Translations under genes and position numbers: made by a program | Shown: piece by piece, positions 6,310 to 7,528 of the stretch | How the letters are laid out: every line of letters starts with the position of its first letter | Numbering within the stretch: the first letter of the stretch is position 1 | Notes under the pieces: generated by a model | Told to the model about the DNA's origin: nothing | The model's database searches: none | What the model saw: the letters and a program-made list of their open reading frames with translations, nothing else | Assembly: GCA_964472545.1 (NCBI GenBank) | Contig: CAYYNP010000407.1 | Coordinates: 1 to 7,528 of the forward strand | DNA: 7,528 nucleotides | Reading direction: 5' to 3' | Source of the DNA: CAYYNP01 sp964472545 | Lineage (GTDB): Bacteria; Planctomycetota; Planctomycetia; Pirellulales; Thermoguttaceae

Positions 6310-7314
6310 CGATTTCTTCTGCAACACCCGGATGCGGCCGCTGGTGTAGTCCATCACGTAGATCCGATCGCCGCCGTCGGCCACCGCGATGGCGATGTTG
6401 CTGCACGAGGCCGCCAGGCCGCTCGCTTGGCTGAACCGCTCGGTCCCCACGTAGCCGACCAGCCCCAGAAACTTCCCGTCGGCCGTGTAGCGTTTCACCC
6501 GGGCCATCCCGGATTCCGACGTGTAGAGGACGCCGTCGGGACCGAAACAGAGATTCATCGGGTTGCAGCAGGAGCCGAAACTCCCGAGCTCCGTACGGCT
6601 CTGCTGCCCCCAATTGCCGAGAACCTCTCCGTCGGAGTCGAAACGCACCACGCGATGGGCCGTGTTTTCGGCAACGTAGAACACGTCGTCCCGGGTCGCC
6701 ACGTCGCACCGCTGGCAGCATCCGCGCAGCCCGTCGGCAATCTGTTTCGGGTTCTTCAGATCCAAGTCGAACCGCAGCAGTTTCGACTTGGAGCTGCGGT
6801 GTCCGCCCTCGCCAAACGCCACGAACAGCGCCTTGCTGCCGGCGGCAATCCCCGACACGCGATGCGGCTCCCAGGCGTAGCGCCGCGGTTGTTGCTCCGG
6901 CGGCCGCGGCGGATCGGGGATCTCGGCCGTCAGCAGCACCTTGCCGGCGGCGTTGATCTTGGCCAGCCGTCCGCCGCCCCCACAGTAGATCGTCTCGTCG
7001 TCGGCCACGTCGATCGCCTCCGGCCCGAAGTCGAGTTCGATCGACGCCGCCAGCTTCCCGGCCGGATCGATCACCCGGATCACGTTGGCGTCCCGGTCGC
7101 ACGCCAGCAGGTTGCCGTTGGTGTGCATCCGCAACGCACTGAGCCACTCGAACTCGATCGCCAGCGGGTCGACTTCTTCGTGCGAGGCGCTTGCCGCGCC
7201 AACGTCTTCCATCGCCTCGCGGGGCTCCAACTCGCGGGGTCTCTGCGCCCAAACGTTCGAACAGGCGATCGCCGCCAAAACGGCCATGCCGAGAATCGTG
7301 CGGGAGTTTCTCAT
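6307..7314 (-). CDS. Secreted NHL-repeat beta-propeller protein with Cys clusters
   Basis: A 335-residue protein with a signal peptide (MRNSRTILGMAVLAAIACSNVWA, cleavage likely after A23). Propeller-type repeats follow: MHTNGNLLACDRDANVIRVID (63-83), DETIYCGGGGRLAKIN (106-121), DVFYVAENTAHRVVRFDSDG (210-229), GPDGVLYTSESGMARVKRYTADG (258-280) and DGGDRIYVMDYTSGRIRVLQ (313-332). These fit NHL blades, which form a scaffold more often than an enzyme. Two Cys clusters stand out: C199-C200-x-x-C203 in GCCQRCD, and C249-C250 in GSCCNPMN. They could form disulfides or bind a metal or cofactor. ATG 7314 has AGAAGG at 7322-7327, 7 nt upstream. A 304-bp gap with a strong inverted repeat separates it from the GH117-like gene, so they are probably separate transcripts. 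Function is unknown; a sensor or binding role is speculation. Confidence 0.85.
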   Translation of the reverse strand: MRNSRTILGMAVLAAIACSNVWAQRPRELEPREAMEDVGAASASHEEVDPLAIEFEWLSALRMHTNGNLLACDRDANVIRVIDPAGKLAASIELDFGPEAIDVADDETIYCGGGGRLAKINAAGKVLLTAEIPDPPRPPEQQPRRYAWEPHRVSGIAAGSKALFVAFGEGGHRSSKSKLLRFDLDLKNPKQIADGLRGCCQRCDVATRDDVFYVAENTAHRVVRFDSDGEVLGNWGQQSRTELGSFGSCCNPMNLCFGPDGVLYTSESGMARVKRYTADGKFLGLVGYVGTERFSQASGLAASCSNIAIAVADGGDRIYVMDYTSGRIRVLQKKS

Positions 7315-7388
7315 GAGTCCACCTTCTTGTTGATCTCGTCGACGGTAAGTGGTTGAATCGGGAAACAGGCCTTTTGGTGGAGTCCATC

Positions 7389-7414
7389 CGTTCGATCATA
7401 ATCTGCCGGCAGGT
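7389..7414 (-). promoter_or_regulatory. Shared two-part motif, copy upstream of the NHL gene
   Basis: On the minus strand this reads ACCTGCCGGC, seven bases (AGATTAT), then GATCGAACG. Both blocks are identical to those at 6141-6160. Here the first block is part of a 10-bp palindrome CTGCCGGCAG (7403-7412), and the spacer overlaps the candidate -10 box. Confidence 0.4.
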
Positions 7415-7422
7415 GCACGCAA
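7395..7422 (-). promoter_or_regulatory. Candidate sigma-70-type promoter for the NHL gene
   Basis: On the minus strand TATGAT (7395-7400) matches TATAAT at five of six positions. TTGCGT (7417-7422) lies 16 bp upstream and matches TTGACA only at TTG. The predicted leader is about 75 nt. The palindrome CTGCCGGCAG sits between the two boxes, where a repressor could act. Planctomycete promoters are poorly defined, so this is tentative. Confidence 0.35.
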
Positions 7423-7482
7423 CACCAGTCTGCCCAACCGCCTCTCGCCGAGCAAGCTCTGCGGGCCAAATCGGCAGGAAAA

Positions 7483-7528
7483 CTGCAAAGTGTGCGGGAG
7501 CCCGAAAAAGGGGACTGGCTCCGTCGAC
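7483..7528 (-). repeat. Right copy of the 46-bp perfect terminal inverted repeat
   Basis: Exact reverse complement of 10-55, running to the very last base of the window. The internal GGAGCC/GGCTCC hairpin is conserved. Its true outer limit cannot be seen because the sequence stops here. Confidence 0.9.

Noticed and set aside
6190..7356. Long plus-strand open frame (388 residues) opposite the NHL gene
   Set aside because: Antisense shadow: no domain, starts inside the inverted repeat, while the minus frame has a signal peptide, a ribosome binding site and propeller repeats.
6293..7399. Alternative minus-strand frame (368 residues) over the NHL gene
   Set aside because: Its translation is Arg/Gly/Ala-rich low-complexity typical of an out-of-phase frame. 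The neighbouring frame encodes the propeller.
6151..7414. The 10-bp GCCGGCAGGT matches (6151-6160 and 7405-7414) as a chance repeat
   Set aside because: Taken alone, a GC-rich 10-mer pair could be chance. I kept it only because a second 9-bp block (CGTTCGATC) accompanies both copies in the same order.
1..7528. CRISPR array, rRNA or complete insertion sequence
   Set aside because: No regularly spaced direct repeats, no rRNA-like sequence and no transposase-like protein on either strand.

Overview
The window is GC-rich bacterial DNA that looks like a planctomycete (Pirellulales-like), probably a metagenome contig. The taxonomic inference rests on paired secreted sulfatases, a secreted GH117-like glycosidase without SusC/SusD partners, an NHL-repeat secreted protein, and several hairpin repeats between genes. 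It is not proven by any marker gene here. All five confidently called proteins carry Sec-type signal peptides, so the locus encodes periplasmic or exported functions only.

Layout: (1) 1-160 is a left-end repeat plus a leader with a 12-bp palindrome. (2) 161-4461, plus strand, is a three-gene operon: sulfatase, alpha/beta hydrolase, sulfatase. The last two genes overlap by 11 bp. (3) 4462-4754 is a convergent intergenic region. It holds a ~123-bp inverted-repeat element that can fold into three hairpins on an outer stem and is flanked by 9-bp direct repeats, like a MITE with its target-site duplication. (4) 4755-6002, minus strand, is a GH117-like glycoside hydrolase. (5) 6003-6306 is a leader plus a ~150-bp imperfect inverted repeat that reaches into the stop codon of the next gene. 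(6) 6307-7314, minus strand, is an NHL-type beta-propeller protein with unusual Cys clusters. (7) 7315-7528 is its promoter region and the right-end repeat. The two window ends carry a perfect 46-bp repeat in inverted orientation (10-55 and 7483-7528).

The likely joint role is breakdown of a sulfated polysaccharide. The sulfatases would remove sulfate esters, the hydrolase could remove acyl esters, and the GH117-like enzyme could release a terminal sugar (3,6-anhydro-L-galactose in characterised relatives, hence agar- or porphyran-type galactans). The substrate is inferred, not shown. Formylglycine-generating enzyme, transporters and regulators are not in the window. The most notable unexplained structures are the terminal inverted repeats, the MITE-like element, the long inverted repeat at 6160-6309, and a two-part sequence motif shared by the upstream regions of both minus-strand genes.
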